64,000 bases of DNA, from contig CM038229.1 of assembly GCA_021442155.1 (NCBI GenBank), positions 98,619,271 to 98,683,270 of the forward strand, in the 5' to 3' direction. Numbering within the stretch: position 1 is the stretch's first letter; every line of letters begins with the position of its first letter. The notes beneath the pieces were generated by a model that searched no databases, was not told the origin of the DNA, and was given only the letters and a program-made list of their open reading frames with translations. This stretch comes from Cymbidium sinense (Eukaryota; Streptophyta; Magnoliopsida; Asparagales; Orchidaceae). The position numbers and the translations under genes are program-made. This document shows positions 26,215-37,304 of the stretch, in pieces.

Positions 26215-27285
26215 TTGATTGACCTCTTCCATACAGGTTAACGTCATTGAGCAAAGACTTCGACAAACAACTAGGATAGGTCAAAAGGTCCTTGGTGGAC
26301 TTCCCGCGACCTCTTCCACAGGTTAACGTCGCCGGGTAACCTCACCGACATCCTCGGATAGGTCAAAATCCTCGGCGGATTCAATTCGACCTCATCCATA
26401 CGATTAACGTCATCGGGTAACACGCAACCTCGGATAGGTCAAAATCCTCGGATTCAATTCAACCTCTTCCATACAGGTTAACATCATCGGGTAACACCAC
26501 GGCAAACACCACCAGTGGGTAAAATCTGGTGATTCAATTCGACCTCTTCTAGTTAACGTCATTGACGAGACAACAAACTGGGATAGGTCAAAAGGTCCTT
26601 GGTGGACTTCCCGCGACCTCTTACGGGGTTAACTTTATGGTAACACCGATAAACAACCTCGGATGGGTCAAAATCCTCAGATTCAATTCAATCTCTTCCA
26701 TACAGGTTAGCGCCATGGTCACACTTTCGACAAAAAAAAATCTCGGATGGGTCAAAAATCTTTTGGATTGATTTGACCTCTTCCATCTGAGTTAGCGTCA
26801 GCCGGGTAACACCAACAAACAACACCGGATAGGTCAAAAATTCTCGGTGGTTCAATTCAACCTCTTCCACTTGCGTCAGCGACTCGACAACAGGATAGGT
26901 AAAAAAATTCTTAGCGGATTGATTCGACTTCTTCATACGAGTTAACGTCTTGGGTAACACTTTACAAACAACCTCCGGATAGGTCAAAACTCACCGGTGG
27001 ATTCAATTCAACCTCTTCCACATGGGTTAACGTCATCAAGCAAAGACTCGACAACAACTAGGATAAAGTCAAAGGTCCTTGGTGGACACGCGGCCTCTTC
27101 TCACGGCTGCGTCGGCGGGTAAACAACAACCTCCGGATGGGTCAAAATCTCGGTGGATTCAATTTAACCTCTTCCGTTAACGCGTCGCGGGTAAAACTCG
27201 ATAAACCTCGGGTCAAAATCACGCGTGATTCAATTCTTCTTATACGAGTTAACGTCGAGTCACAAACAACTGGATAGGTCAAAAC
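26215..27285 (+). repeat. Tandem array TR1 of element 2 (about 14 units)
   Basis: Same unit as in element 1 ('cctcttccatacaggttaac', 'ggataggtcaaaa', 'attcaattcaacctcttcc'), spacing about 65-90 bp. Type a units ('gcaaagacttcgac', 'aggtccttggtggacttcc') stand at about 26215, 26545 and 27015, between type b units. The two types are therefore interleaved here, while in element 1 they form two blocks. Confidence 0.85.
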
Positions 27286-27500
27286 TCGTCGCGACCATCG
27301 CCGGTCGCGCGTCGTGACAATTTTGCCGGTCACCATCCACCACCATGGTGCCGTCGTCCGTCATTCTGGTATGTGAGCGTTGTCGCGAGACCTGCCACCG
27401 ATACCGTCAGATCATGGCATCCGCCATTCGCCCTCAGCTAGTCGCCATGCATCGTCGCGAGGCCCTCCATTCGACGACCACGCCATCGTCGTCGCCGGTT
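27286..27500 (+). other. GC-rich spacer of element 2
   Basis: Rich in 'catcgccg' and 'gtcgcc' words, in the same place as 8216-8640 of element 1. A 79-residue frame (27345-27584) crosses it and shows no known domain. Confidence 0.5.
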
Positions 27501-28030
27501 ATCGCCGATCATCACCTCAAACCTCGGTGTGCCGACGAGGTTGATGCCTCTTCGAGAGAAAAGCGGAGCCTTGCCGCATTCTGAGCCTTGCGCCCCGGCG
27601 GTCGGTCAAGAGGTAGTTGACACCTCTTTCAAGAGAAAACTGGAGCTCGTATTCTTGATCACTCTCAGAACCCGGTCGACTGACGAGGTCAATTGACACC
27701 TCTTTTGAGGGAAAACTTGCTGAAGTATGAGCCTGAGCCCTCCGCCGTTGGTCCGGCGGTTAGTTGACACCTCTTTCGAGGGGAAATTGGAGCCTACATG
27801 TCATGTCTTGCTTCAACCGGTCGGTCAGGCGGTCGAGTTAAGGTTTCTTTTGAGGGAAAATTAGAGCTAGCGTGTGAGCTAACTCGCCGATCCTCAAACG
27901 GTCGGTCGGCAGATTGGTTGATACATTTGAGGAAAAAACTAGAGCCTTGCCGAATGGTCTTGAACTCGACGGTCCAACGAGGTCAATTAATGCCTCTTCG
28001 GGGAAAACTGGAGTCTTGTCTGAACTACGG
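27501..28030 (+). repeat. Second tandem array of element 2 (about 6 units of 80-95 bp)
   Basis: Units carry 'cggtcggtc.gacgaggt', 'gttgacacctctttcgag', 'gggaaaactggagcct' and a variable link. 'Cggtc..acgaggt' is shared with TR2 of element 1, but the second half of the unit differs, so the arrays are related but diverged. Confidence 0.75.
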
Positions 28031-28670
28031 GTCTTGATCGCTCAGCTTCTCTCAAGAAGAGAAGGTGCCTTCTCTAGCCCTAGGGAGTTTTATAGACCAT
28101 ATGGGAAATAATGTCAAAAATCAAAAGCATCAAAACCAAAAAACCTCAAAGTGAAGCGGCCAAAAGCGTTCAGCGAACATTTTAGCCGTCTTGGGACAGT
28201 CATGAGGCTGTATCTTCCATATGTCCAGCAGCTCCCTCTCGCCAGCGTTCATGCCAGGTGCCGACTCACTCCCTGAGTCCATTCCGGCCATGCGGTGACC
28301 GCTCCCAACCTCTCGTCAGCGACCCGTCGGGCCGCGTGACCAGCTCAGACGTGTTCAACCGCCGCAGACCCTGCGCTCGACCCAGCAGCCTTGCTTCCCG
28401 ACCAGCCATTGACCCCCATGCCGTTTGCTTACTCTAAAGCGGTGTGCACCCCATGCCTTGATTCATACCGGATGAGTCCGTAACCTCAAAATCGGCATCC
28501 GCATACTACACACACACATCTGGGTTCTCAGTCATAATCTTGTGCTCATGAAGATCACTCTCTCAAAATGTGTGGTTAATAGACACTCAAATTTTATTGA
28601 AGAATTTTATTTTCAAGTATTTGACATATATATTTTTGGATGATTGAGATAATGTCATCCAAAAATAAAG
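28031..28670 (+). other. Post-array segment, GC-rich block and conserved tail of element 2
   Basis: 'ctcaagaagagaaggtgcct' and 'ctagggagttttatag' (28050-28096) match the post-array segment of element 1. A GC-rich block follows (about 28136-28450), then the AT-rich tail shared with element 1 ('tctctcaaaatgtgtggtta', 'ggatgattgagataatgtca'). It ends in 'ccaaaaataaag', the likely polypurine tract. No gene is supported. Confidence 0.6.
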
Positions 28671-29424
28671 AGATATGACACTTAAAATACTACTAATTAA
28701 AGAATCTTGATGCTAAAACCAAGGCAGTTGGCGGTCGAGATCGAGCACTTAAAATATCCTTGGAAACTCACGAGATGTCGTTAAATCTCTAAATAACTCT
28801 CAAACATGAAGTGTTTATAATCAAATCGCGATGAGGATCTAGCCCATGATCTCATAATTCTAACTTCATTTGAGCATTCAAATACACAAAATACATCATA
28901 TGATCAAGGAATCATCATGGTGATGGAGATAAATGGCTCGGATTTTGCATGTATTTATAGAGGATTATTCTAATCTAATAACCTCATTCCTCATATGATA
29001 GGAGGCCAAAGAGAGAGAGAGAGCTCTAAAGCTTGAAGATCTCAAAACAATCACACTTTCAAACCGGTCGTAACCATACGGCCGCATTGCCGATCCTCGC
29101 GGTCGATCGATCTCTGTCGGTCTCCATCGCGTGACTTTCGTCGATGTCCTCATTTACCATCATGCCTGCCTTGACATTTACCATGAACATGACATGGTTA
29201 TTGTTCCCTTCTCATATCCAATCTGTAATCCTGTAAGATTTTGTACTCGAAATAGATCGTGGTGGAAGATTTTCTTGGGTGGCCTGTGATTTTTTCCCTC
29301 TTTCGAGGTTTTCCGTAAAATTATGAAGTTTTCTTGTTCATTCTTTAAATACCTGATTTGGATTTCACAACAAAGCTAAGGCGTAAACTTTAACTTTCTA
29401 CCGGAATTTTCTAAGCATGCAACA
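28671..29424 (+). repeat. 3' LTR of element 2
   Basis: Direct copy of 25114-25869. It ends 'ctaagcatgcaaca' at 29424, followed by ATAAT. The TATA box is lost. Confidence 0.8.
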
Positions 29425-29429
29425 ATAAT

Positions 29430-30315
29430 AACTTATTTTATTTTGTTAAATCAACTTTTATAATCTATGCATTTTAAATGGCATGATGACGAGTGTAGAA
29501 CTTAAATTTAATCTAAATTAATGTTGATAATGAAAATATTAAATAAATATCACGATCAATAAATTAAAAATCTGATTTTGTTATTCATACAACATTAGTA
29601 GTATTATTATATGAATTATTGTCGGTTTTAATAAAATTTATGAATGCATTGTTAATTGGCGAAACTTTAAGGAGTGAGTAATGTGGTGTAATTTGTGCTT
29701 GAAGCCTAAATGAAAAAAAAAAAAAAAATTGATCTTTGTCATATGAATAGTAATGGAAAGCCAAGCTAATGTAATGGTGGGTAGATTGTAATATTTATAG
29801 AGAAAAAAATAAAATTTTAATATTTCATTAATAAAATGAATAAAATAAGATATAAATATAGATATATCATTTTAAAATCTGATTAATCAAGTACAAATTT
29901 CAATGTGACATTTATGTTAGAATATTTCAAAATTCAATTTAGAATCATCCGAGCTTCAAATATAATAAAGTTATTAGTCGAATTGAATGTATGAATGAGA
30001 CAATTCTCTTAATACCAAAAGTGATTCAATTTGAATATAATGAGCTCAAATCAAGCCCTTGAAATATAATTAGAAACTTCAAAGTATTAATTGAATAGTC
30101 AATTGATTTTTAAACTTGCATGCTTTTAGTCAAATCAAGCATGACGAGGAAATCTAACGAACCAAGAATCTTTCAAATATTAGATCATTATGACACTTAA
30201 ATGTTGAAAGAGTTATTCATGATTAAGAAATCAACACAGATCTTGTGATGTAGTATTTTAAAAATTTTATCTAAATTTATCAAAATAATTTTATAAAAAT
30301 TTTATAAATTAGTCC

Positions 30316-30318
<3 letters not shown>
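29430..30318. other. AT-rich intergenic sequence, no gene seen
   Basis: No recognisable domain or repeat unit apart from short A runs (about 29713-29728). It leads into the TA tract. Confidence 0.6.

Positions 30319-30401
<83 letters not shown>
30319..30401. repeat. (TA)n microsatellite, target of the solo LTR
   Basis: About 83 bp of TA. The solo LTR starts at 30402 and TA resumes after it (31422-31430), so the LTR sits within a TA tract. Confidence 0.9.
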
Positions 30402-30405
<4 letters not shown>

Positions 30406-31420
30406 CGTCTAGAAAAACCAGTCTGAGGTAGAGTGAAAGTTTCGCCTTGTTGTGAAGTCAGCACACACATAAGTAATTAAAGAGCACAGGAATCATTGAA
30501 AACCTAGAAAGGGGGAAAAGCTTAAAATTTATGTGTCGTTTTGAGTACAAAGTCTTCGATAACGGATTATAGAATGCATGAGAGAGGAACAACTGATGTA
30601 ACAACGATGTTATTCATGGTGAGATCGGATAACTTTTGGTGGGAATGCGATTAGTGGTGACTGTATGGCGGTGGTTGATGGCCCACAAGTCTTGCTTGGG
30701 GTGTGATCTTGCTTGGAGGATCTTGAGAGAGCTCTTCCTCCTCACTTGGCTTTTCCTCTTCTTCCTTGCTGACTCTTCCTTTTCCTCCTTTCTTGTGTTT
30801 CTCCTCTTCTTGTTGCTTGGACTCTTCCTCTTCTTCCTTGGACTCTTCCTCTTCTTCTTCTTTGCTCAGGCAGGGGTGTGATGGCGCAGGTGGTTGGACC
30901 CAGGTCAGTGGTGGCTCCTCCTCTTCTTCCTTGCTCTCCTCTTCTTCCCCGCCTCTTCCTCTTCCTTGCTTGGACTCTTCCTCTTCTTCCTTGCTGGGCA
31001 GATTGATGGCTGACAGCATGGCGGTTTTGGACGCATTAGGTCAGGCTCCTCTTCTTCGCTTGACTCTTCTTCTTCCCTTGGCCCCTCAACGTGTGAATGA
31101 GCTTTATAGATGGGAGGAGGCATTCTTGTAAATTCATGTCAAGCTACCTCCTCGATCGGACTCGATGATTCCTTGATCATTTGATGTATTTTGAGCATTT
31201 GGATGCCCAAATGAAGAGTGAGATTCTTAGGCTCGTTAGATCGCCGCCTCGATTTGACTATAAACACTCCACATTTGAGAGATGTTTTGGAATTTAATTG
31301 ATGTCCCAAAAATTCCAATGATATTTTAAGTCTTGATCTCGATCGGTTTTGACTCAAAATCATATAAACTTTCGACATCAAGATTTGTGCTTTGACTAGT
31401 GATATTTTGAGAGCCATATC

Positions 31421-31421
<1 letters not shown>
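30402..31421 (-). mobile_element. Solo LTR of the element 1/2 family, minus strand
   Basis: Read on the minus strand it begins TGATATGGCTCTCAAAATAT and ends 'ctagacgaaca', matching the LTR ends of element 1. TATAT stands on both sides (30397-30401 and 31422-31426), consistent with a 5-bp target duplication in TA DNA. Its 1020 bp include the purine-rich tract (about 30730-31080) and a TATAAAG box (about 31103-31111, minus strand). No interior or partner LTR is attached, so it probably arose by recombination between two LTRs. The 72-122-residue frames across it are composed of Glu/Ser-rich low-complexity sequence. Confidence 0.8.

Positions 31422-31430
<9 letters not shown>

Positions 31431-31466
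<36 letters not shown>
31431..31466. repeat. (GA)n microsatellite
   Basis: 36 bp of GA next to the TA remnant that flanks the solo LTR. Confidence 0.95.
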
Positions 31467-31469
<3 letters not shown>

Positions 31470-31785
31470 ATGTTTGAGAATTTGAAGCTTATTAACATTA
31501 GCTACAATTGACCACTATCGAGCTATTATAACTCTTCCACAATCATATAATTATTTTAGCCTTATTATTTTTATGCTGTTATTGCTTAGTTTTTATAATT
31601 TTATAATCACATTTTATTCAGTTGGAGAGAAGAGTGAAATTATGTAATACAGTATAGTTTTTTCCCTTTTGGGGTTTTAAGATAAAAATTATGAGGTTTC
31701 TTGTATTCTTCTCTATTATTTGTAAGCGTGTTAGATTTCATATAGAACAAAAATATAAAAATTTTACTTAATTGTTATAAGTTTT
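31467..31785 (+). repeat. Truncated 3' half of a diverged LTR
   Basis: 'gttttttcccttttggggtt', 'tatgaggtttcttgtattct' and 'gtgttagatttcatatagaa' follow the order of the R/U5 end of the element 2 LTR (25738-25860) with heavy change. No start, TSD or partner is seen. It borders the large Tat/Ogre-like element. Confidence 0.45.
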
Positions 31786-32340
31786 CAAATTGATCGAGAT
31801 ATATTGCAAAATCTAACGATTAAGACAAGAGCTCTCGATCATCGACAATATCAAGTCGAAATTGCGGCGATGATCAAAGCGACCTCCGTTGAAATTGATA
31901 CCTTAGCTTCAAAACATCAAAACCATCAAATGAGACCCATCTCGCTCAAATCGAGGCGGTCAAATGTCGAATGATTTGAAGTGAAGTGGCAAATCGAGGT
32001 TGAAATGCTCGTCAATCAACAAATGATTTCCGTCGGAAACGGACTTTGCCATCACGTTGAGCGTCAAAGCGGTGATTATATAAGTATTGTACTTGATGAT
32101 GATCGGAAGTCGAGAACGCATATCAAAGCTAAAAGGCAGCCAAAAGACCTCCGTTCGAGAAAATTGATTGCGTCATTAAACGCTCGAAATCTATCAAATA
32201 AGACTATTTACACTCAATTCGGGACAGTCTGCGTGAATGTCAGCGGTCAGCGGCGGCGTTTTAGAAATTTAATTTGATCTTAAAACTGACCAAAGCAGAC
32301 TATCAAGCGGTTGTCTTGAGAATTAAAACGAATAACTAAG
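31786..32340 (+). repeat. Degenerate subrepeats at the start of the LTR
   Basis: Roughly 180-bp degenerate units with 'gcgacctccgttgaaattga', 'gctcgaaatctatcaaataa' and 'tttgccatcacgttgagcgt'. About three units here, about four in the 3' copy (about 55430-56180). A 98-residue frame (31981-32277) is not kept in the 3' copy. Confidence 0.55.
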
Positions 32341-32342
32341 AT

Positions 32343-32345
<3 letters not shown>

Positions 32346-32377
<32 letters not shown>
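32346..32377. repeat. (TA)n within the 5' LTR
   Basis: 32 bp of TA. The tract at the same place in the 3' copy (56186-56250) is about 65 bp with one interruption. Confidence 0.9.
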
Positions 32378-32379
<2 letters not shown>

Positions 32380-32382
<3 letters not shown>

Positions 32383-33620
32383 GCATAAACTCATAATTGA
32401 GATTTAATTATATTTAGAAAAATTAATTAAGCTTAAATAGCCCTAATTGAAAAACTGATCCTCTCGATTCAAAACTCTCATATGAAACCGTTCCCTCCGC
32501 TCTCTTTTCTTAACAGCACGTTACTCTCAACAAACCCGTTCCCGCTCGACTCTTTTCCGTTCGAATGGCATAAACCGAACAGCTTTTCTCTCGTTACGGT
32601 TTTCTGGTCTGTCCCTTCTTCTCTTAAAAAAAAGCAGCCCTCTCTTCCGTGCCCCATTCAAGAACCGAAAGAAGTAAGATCCTGCTCTGGATGTATTTAT
32701 AGTAGTTCGTATTGCAGAGGTTCTTTATTCAGCATACAGAGGTGGTCATGTTTATGTTTCCCATCTGATCAGGTTCTTGTTCACACTAATAACTTTAAAG
32801 TTTATCCTAATCCTGCTCTGGATGTACTTATAGTAGTTCGTATTGCAGAGGTTCTTTATTCCGCATACAGAGGTGGTTATGTTTATGTTTCCCATCTGAT
32901 CGGGTTCTTGTTCACACTAATAGCTCGCTTTAAAGTTTATCCTAATTGGTTTGGAACGGAGTTGAAAGATGGAAATTTCTCAAGTAGGGGATCGATCAAG
33001 TTCCTCACTGGTTATATATCTTCATGCTTTTTCCGGATTGGAGGCAATTCGTTGGTTTCGAAGTTGCTTGCAAGAGCCTTTTTTAATGAATTTTACAAAA
33101 GCCATCTCTAGATAATACACATGCTATGCTGAAAACGATCATCACACTTGATATAAGTCCCTCCATACTTGCAGGCGAGAGTGTCGTTACTTTAAGCAAA
33201 TCCCTTACTGGATACATTACTGATGCTGCTTCTTTTATTCCAGAAGAAGTTGAGGTTGATGTCCAATCAGATCAATCCAGAATTTTTAAATATTATGTCC
33301 AGCCTTGAATTATATTGTTCTGCAGAACTGGCAAGCTGCTGATTCATGTGTTGGAGTCATTTGCCTCGGCATTAATGGAAGACAACTTCTCAGTTCAGTC
33401 ACTGCCAGGTTTTGATTTTCCCACGAGCTTTCACCAAAGATTCATGCAGTATCATCCATCCTTATCTTAACGCAAAAGGAAGAGAGATGTCATGGATGCC
33501 TTTCTGAAAGTAAAGAGGTTATCAAGAAGATAGTGCAGAATATAGGAAATTTACTGGTGATGACTATATTTAGCATGACTTATGAAAAGTACAAGTTACA
33601 AATAATTTATGACAAATTGA
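32380..33620 (+). pseudogene. Captured gene-like block in the 5' LTR, unidentified
   Basis: An uncommonly GC-balanced stretch for this window with gene-like texture. A pyrimidine-rich leader (32480-32670) is followed by frames such as 'IVVRIAEVLYSAYRGG' and 'FLTGYISSCFF' (32482-33111) and 'GYITDAASFIPEEVEVDV' (33126-33308). It includes a tandem duplication of about 133 bp (first unit from 32678, second from about 32811), so the peptide 'AEVLYSAYRGG' occurs twice. The 3' LTR copy keeps the same sequence and the same duplication. I could not name the source gene. The 209-residue frame is open but lacks its counterpart in the 3' copy because of indels. Confidence 0.5.
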
Positions 33621-33814
33621 TTACGAAATTTTAGCATGCAATGTTGGAATGATGTTGATTGTGGAGGACTTCGTGAAATGAAATTTTATGTGTGAGGGCA
33701 ATCTTGGCTGTAGCAGCTTGCGATGGCCTATTGCACCAATCAAATTTTATGTGTGATGAAAAGTTGCTTCAGATAAGTTTACATGGCGACTGACCCTTAG
33801 ATTCATTATATTAG

Positions 33815-34205
33815 AAGGATCTGTTCGATGTTGACCGAGCAGTAGATGCTCTTAAGAGAAAATTTAATGTAAATTGTTTGTGGAGGTTAGATGAGTTCCT
33901 GGAAGTCAATAGGTTGCTGCTAGTTTTGCAAACTCACTGTATTTGTTCTCTAAGAAACAATATTCAAGAATACTGCAACATGGATGCCGGAAGTAAGTTC
34001 CATTGCTGCTAAAGCAAGACTTGGAATTGACTTTGCTGAGTACTACAAAAGATCAGCTTTGTACCAGAGAAATAAAGCACTTATTAATGATCTTAGTATG
34101 CCCAATCCAGGTAAGTGATCTCCATTTCTCCTCAACATATTCTTAATCATTATACGGGCAATTCAAAGCCTATCTTTTGAAAATCTCTCCCATTTCCACT
34201 CACTG
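33815..34205 (+). pseudogene. Captured PDR-type (ABCG) ABC transporter fragment in the 5' LTR
   Basis: Reading from 33969: '[10 protein letters not shown]', then '[18 protein letters not shown]' and '[13 protein letters not shown]', then (clearer in the 3' copy) 'SSDLYFSSTYS', stop, 'SLYGQFKAYLLK'. This follows the order NPATWMLEV - GVDFAEIY - LYRRNKALIEEL - PG-DLYFPT-YSQSF-QFKACLWK known at the junction of the second nucleotide-binding domain and second membrane domain of plant PDR transporters. The upstream part (33830-33960) may be the preceding 'FDELLLMKRGG' region but is degenerate. A CAA to TAA stop (34144-34146) is shared with the 3' LTR copy. No transporter function remains. Confidence 0.65.
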
Positions 34206-37200
34206 GTTTGAAGGCCTGGTGCTCAAGAGGCTGAGATGAAAAAAAAAGTGGTGTGGCCTTCATTCACGAAAGTGAGTAACTTAACATCCATGTATGCTCC
34301 CCCTGTGAAATGTTGCCAAATTTTATCTAATTTTATTAGAAAAAAAGGGGAAGGAGGGGATGAATATATATGCATTATGTTTTCTTTCAGATTTGAAGGC
34401 CTCGTTGTTGCTCAACAAGGTCGACGATGAAAAATCGGTTGATGTCATAAGACACCTCGTTATGCTCAAGAGAATCTGCAGTAAGAATCTGACAAATGGC
34501 GTGGGAGGTAAAATTGCGTTAAATCTTTTGACTTAGAAAGAAGAGTGAAATGACGACTTAAGAATGTTAAGAACTTGCAAAGCTAATTTTCAACTAAAAG
34601 TATTAAACAAGAAAAAAAGGGAGCATTTAAAATTTTTTTGGAAAGAATAGAACATTCATTTTAAAATCTAAGTGAAATTTGGGGAGACTAATATTAAACT
34701 CACAAACTTTGGAGGTTAATATTAAACACACAAACTTTAGTTGTAATTCTCTATAGCTTAAATTAAAAGCATAAAATGAGTTCTCTTTTCTTGCAAATTC
34801 TTCAAAATTAAACAAACTTTAATTGGAATGGGAGGGATTAATGCTAAACTCATAATAAAATTACAAGAAACTTAAAGTCTAGGATGAATCCAAATTGGGT
34901 TTAATAACTCTTATACTAATAATAAGGTGATTACTATGCTAGCTAATAAGCATAAAGTTAATGAATGAAATTGACATAACTTATCATCAAAAGTGATGTA
35001 GATTGGAAATAATCAAATATGATTACAAAAAACAGTGGCTTAATATATAAGCTATGATCTAAATTGAAATGCTTTCGTAATGAAAGCTGCAACTCTTCAT
35101 TGCAAAGAAGATACTAAATCAAAGTCTATGTAAATCATAGGTTTCCTTTGATCAAAAATTAAGGAATTTTATTCTAATTATAATTTTCAAAATCAATGAT
35201 TTAATTAATTAGATGAAATTAGCTGCAAGTTTTAGAGATTTCAAGTGCAAATTTTAATGCAGAAAAGCCTGCACTAAATTGGAATACACTAAATATTAAT
35301 CTAAAAGTCTAGATAAGATATTTACAATTTAGTATTCTGGATAACTCACCAAGAGAAGAAGATAGAATGATACTAAATCAAAATCTATAAAATCATAGGG
35401 CTTCTTTAAAAAATTAAGAATTTTATTCTAATTATGATTTTCAAAATCAATGATGTCATTAATTAGATGAAATTAACTATATAAATACTTGGATTGCTCT
35501 AGTAAAAATAGCAAGAAACTTAAAGTCTGAGGATGAATCCAAATTGAGTTTAATAATTCTAGAATATAGAGGTGATTATGCTAGCTAATAAGCATAATGA
35601 AACAGAATGAACAACTTTGAAGTGGCGGATTGAACTATAATCAAATTGGGAGAATTATAAAAAACACAACAACTAAGTGCAAATAATATTTTAAAAGTAC
35701 AATCTAAAATTTCTTCTTAGCCACCGGATACTCAACTTTTACGATACTAAATCAAATCTAGAAATCATAGGGCTTCCTTTGATCAAAATTAAGGAATTTC
35801 ATTCTAATTATAATTTTCAAGATCAATGATTTCATTAATTAGATGAAATTAATAGCTATAAACACGCATGTGCTCGGACATAGAGATTTCGTGCAAATTT
35901 TAATGTGAAAAAAAACCTAGAAAACTAAATATACTAAATATTAATCTAAAATCTAATAAGATATTAGATGCCTTTACAATACTTCATACATGATCGCTCG
36001 CAAAGAGCGAGGTGATACTTAAATCAAAATCTATAAAATCATAGGGCTTCCTTTAATAAAAATTAAGGAATTTCATTCTAATTATGATTTTCAAAATCAA
36101 ATGATGATTAATTAGATGAAATGGCATAAACTACATGTGTTTGGGTTTGAGATTTCAATTCATTTTAATGCACGAAAAGCTGAAGTTTGAATTAAATAAA
36201 AATATGAAATCAATTTCATAATTCAAACATAAAATTACTAAATACTATACACTTTCTGGGCAAAACCGAATGATTAAATTCAAGTGTTTGAGGATGCTTG
36301 CTTGTTCCGATTTTAGTCTTAATTAGGTTAACAAAACTAAAAACCTATAATAAGAGTTTCAAATCGGTAAAATATCTCGAAAGCGATTACGTGGGACTGA
36401 AGAGATCTACATCTTGTTAATTGAATAGATATATGATCTAAAGCTCTTAAACATATTCAAATTAATATATTTCAAATCAAATTAAGTAGCAATCTAAAGC
36501 TACTTAAATGAAACTCTATCATTAAAATTTAAATCAAACTCAATCTATCCACCTTCCATAGTTTATCGAGGGTGACAAATTAAGAAAACTCTAGCTAAAG
36601 GAGCCAATGTTAAATCAAATATTCGCATATTCTTAATCAATGGTAAGGATGTGGCTGTGTCCTCGACGTTGAAGCTGACCGATGATAAAGCAGCGGTTAC
36701 GGAGTCCTCGATTAGGTGGTTTTGGTCGCTCCATTATATTAAGATCACCGGTAGCCCATATGCTCCCAATGGCTCCGATGTGCAGAGTTGTGAATCATAG
36801 GGTATATTTGATAGGGCAAGCTAAGTCGGGTAGACTTAAGGTTTGTCTCAGACAAACACCACCACCCTACAAGATTTCTTAGGCGATATAACATGTGTTC
36901 TTGATAAGGATCCTTCACGTAAGTTGGGCCGACTACCTCTCGACTAGACTAGGACCATACTTCTGGGATGAGCGAAACCATGGGATCTAGATGGGGTCAT
37001 CATTCCCCTGTAGTTTATGAAAATGATGATAATCTAAATTTTCTTCCTGCTTTATATGCTACAGCTAATGACCAGACCTTAATCCAAAGTTCTCTCACTT
37101 ATTGGGAGGAGTAATTAACTATTTGCTTATAGGAAACGAATTAGATCTAAAGCCCTCACAAATGAGGGTGAAATCTATGGGTAGTGTCTATCTACTATCG

Positions 37201-37285
37201 TCATTGAAAATTACACTAACACTTGAAATCATACTCTTTAATTCAAATTCAAATAATTGTCAGAGGTGGCAACTTTTTGGAGCCA
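34206..37285 (+). repeat. LTR body of copy A2 with tandem subrepeats
   Basis: Contains four units of about 260-380 bp starting 'gatactaaatcaaa.tct' (about 35108, 35369, 35743, 36017). Copies A1 and A3 have two each. The order shows a larger duplication of about 640 bp (from about 34860 and again from about 35505) that contains 'aaacttaaagtct.gg'. Downstream blocks ('gacaaacaccaccaccctac', 'gactacctctcgactagact', 'tatctactatcgtcattg') are shared with all copies. No gene was found. Confidence 0.65.
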
Positions 37286-37291
37286 GATTTC

Positions 37292-37304
37292 TGGCGACTG
37301 GGAC
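37292..37304 (+). promoter_or_regulatory. Probable primer-binding site of the Tat/Ogre-like element
   Basis: 'tggcgactgggac' lies six bases after the LTR end 'ggagcca'. Tat/Ogre elements typically have a TGGCGACTCTGCTGGGGA-like site here; this copy looks shortened. Its presence sets the LTR border and separates copy A2 (5' LTR) from A1 and A3, which lack it. Confidence 0.6.

Larger units (their letters stand above)
25114..29424 (+). mobile_element. Element 2: second complete non-coding LTR element with internal tandem arrays
   Basis: The LTRs (about 757 and 754 bp) begin TGATATGACACTTAAAAT (first base changed in the 3' copy) and end 'gcatgcaaca'. A perfect 5-bp duplication ATAAT flanks it (25109-25113 and 29425-29429). 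The interior of 2.8 kb has the same part order as element 1: leader, TR1, GC-rich spacer, second array, post-array segment, GC-rich block, conserved tail with purines. No retroelement protein domain is present. It is shorter than element 1 because the arrays have fewer units and the LTR lacks the purine-rich tract, so it represents a second subtype of the family. Confidence 0.85.
31786..37285 (+). repeat. 5' LTR (copy A2) of the Tat/Ogre-like element, about 5.5 kb
   Basis: In order: subrepeats (31786-32340), (TA)n (32346-32377), gene-like block (32380-34205) and a 3.1-kb body (34206-37285) shared with copies A1 and A3. Because the gene-like block precedes the body in both A2 and A3, it must belong to the LTR, or both regions were duplicated together. 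The body has about 300-bp inner repeats. The left end is where similarity to the 3' copy fades and may be off by 100 bp or more. Confidence 0.65.

Noticed and set aside
27345..28111. Frames of 60-79 residues in the second array of element 2
   Set aside because: Produced by tandem units; frames overlap on both strands and are not shared with element 1.
30651..31131. Glu-rich and Ser/Leu-rich frames of about 120 residues
   Set aside because: They come from the purine-rich tract of the solo LTR on opposite strands.
32482..33111. 209-residue frame as an intact host gene
   Set aside because: It contains an inner tandem duplication, is broken in the otherwise matching 3' copy, and sits inside an LTR.
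34206..37285. LTR limited to the 3.1-kb body, with the gene-like block as flanking host DNA
   Set aside because: The block precedes the body in both copies, once outside and once inside the element, which a simple LTR insertion cannot give.
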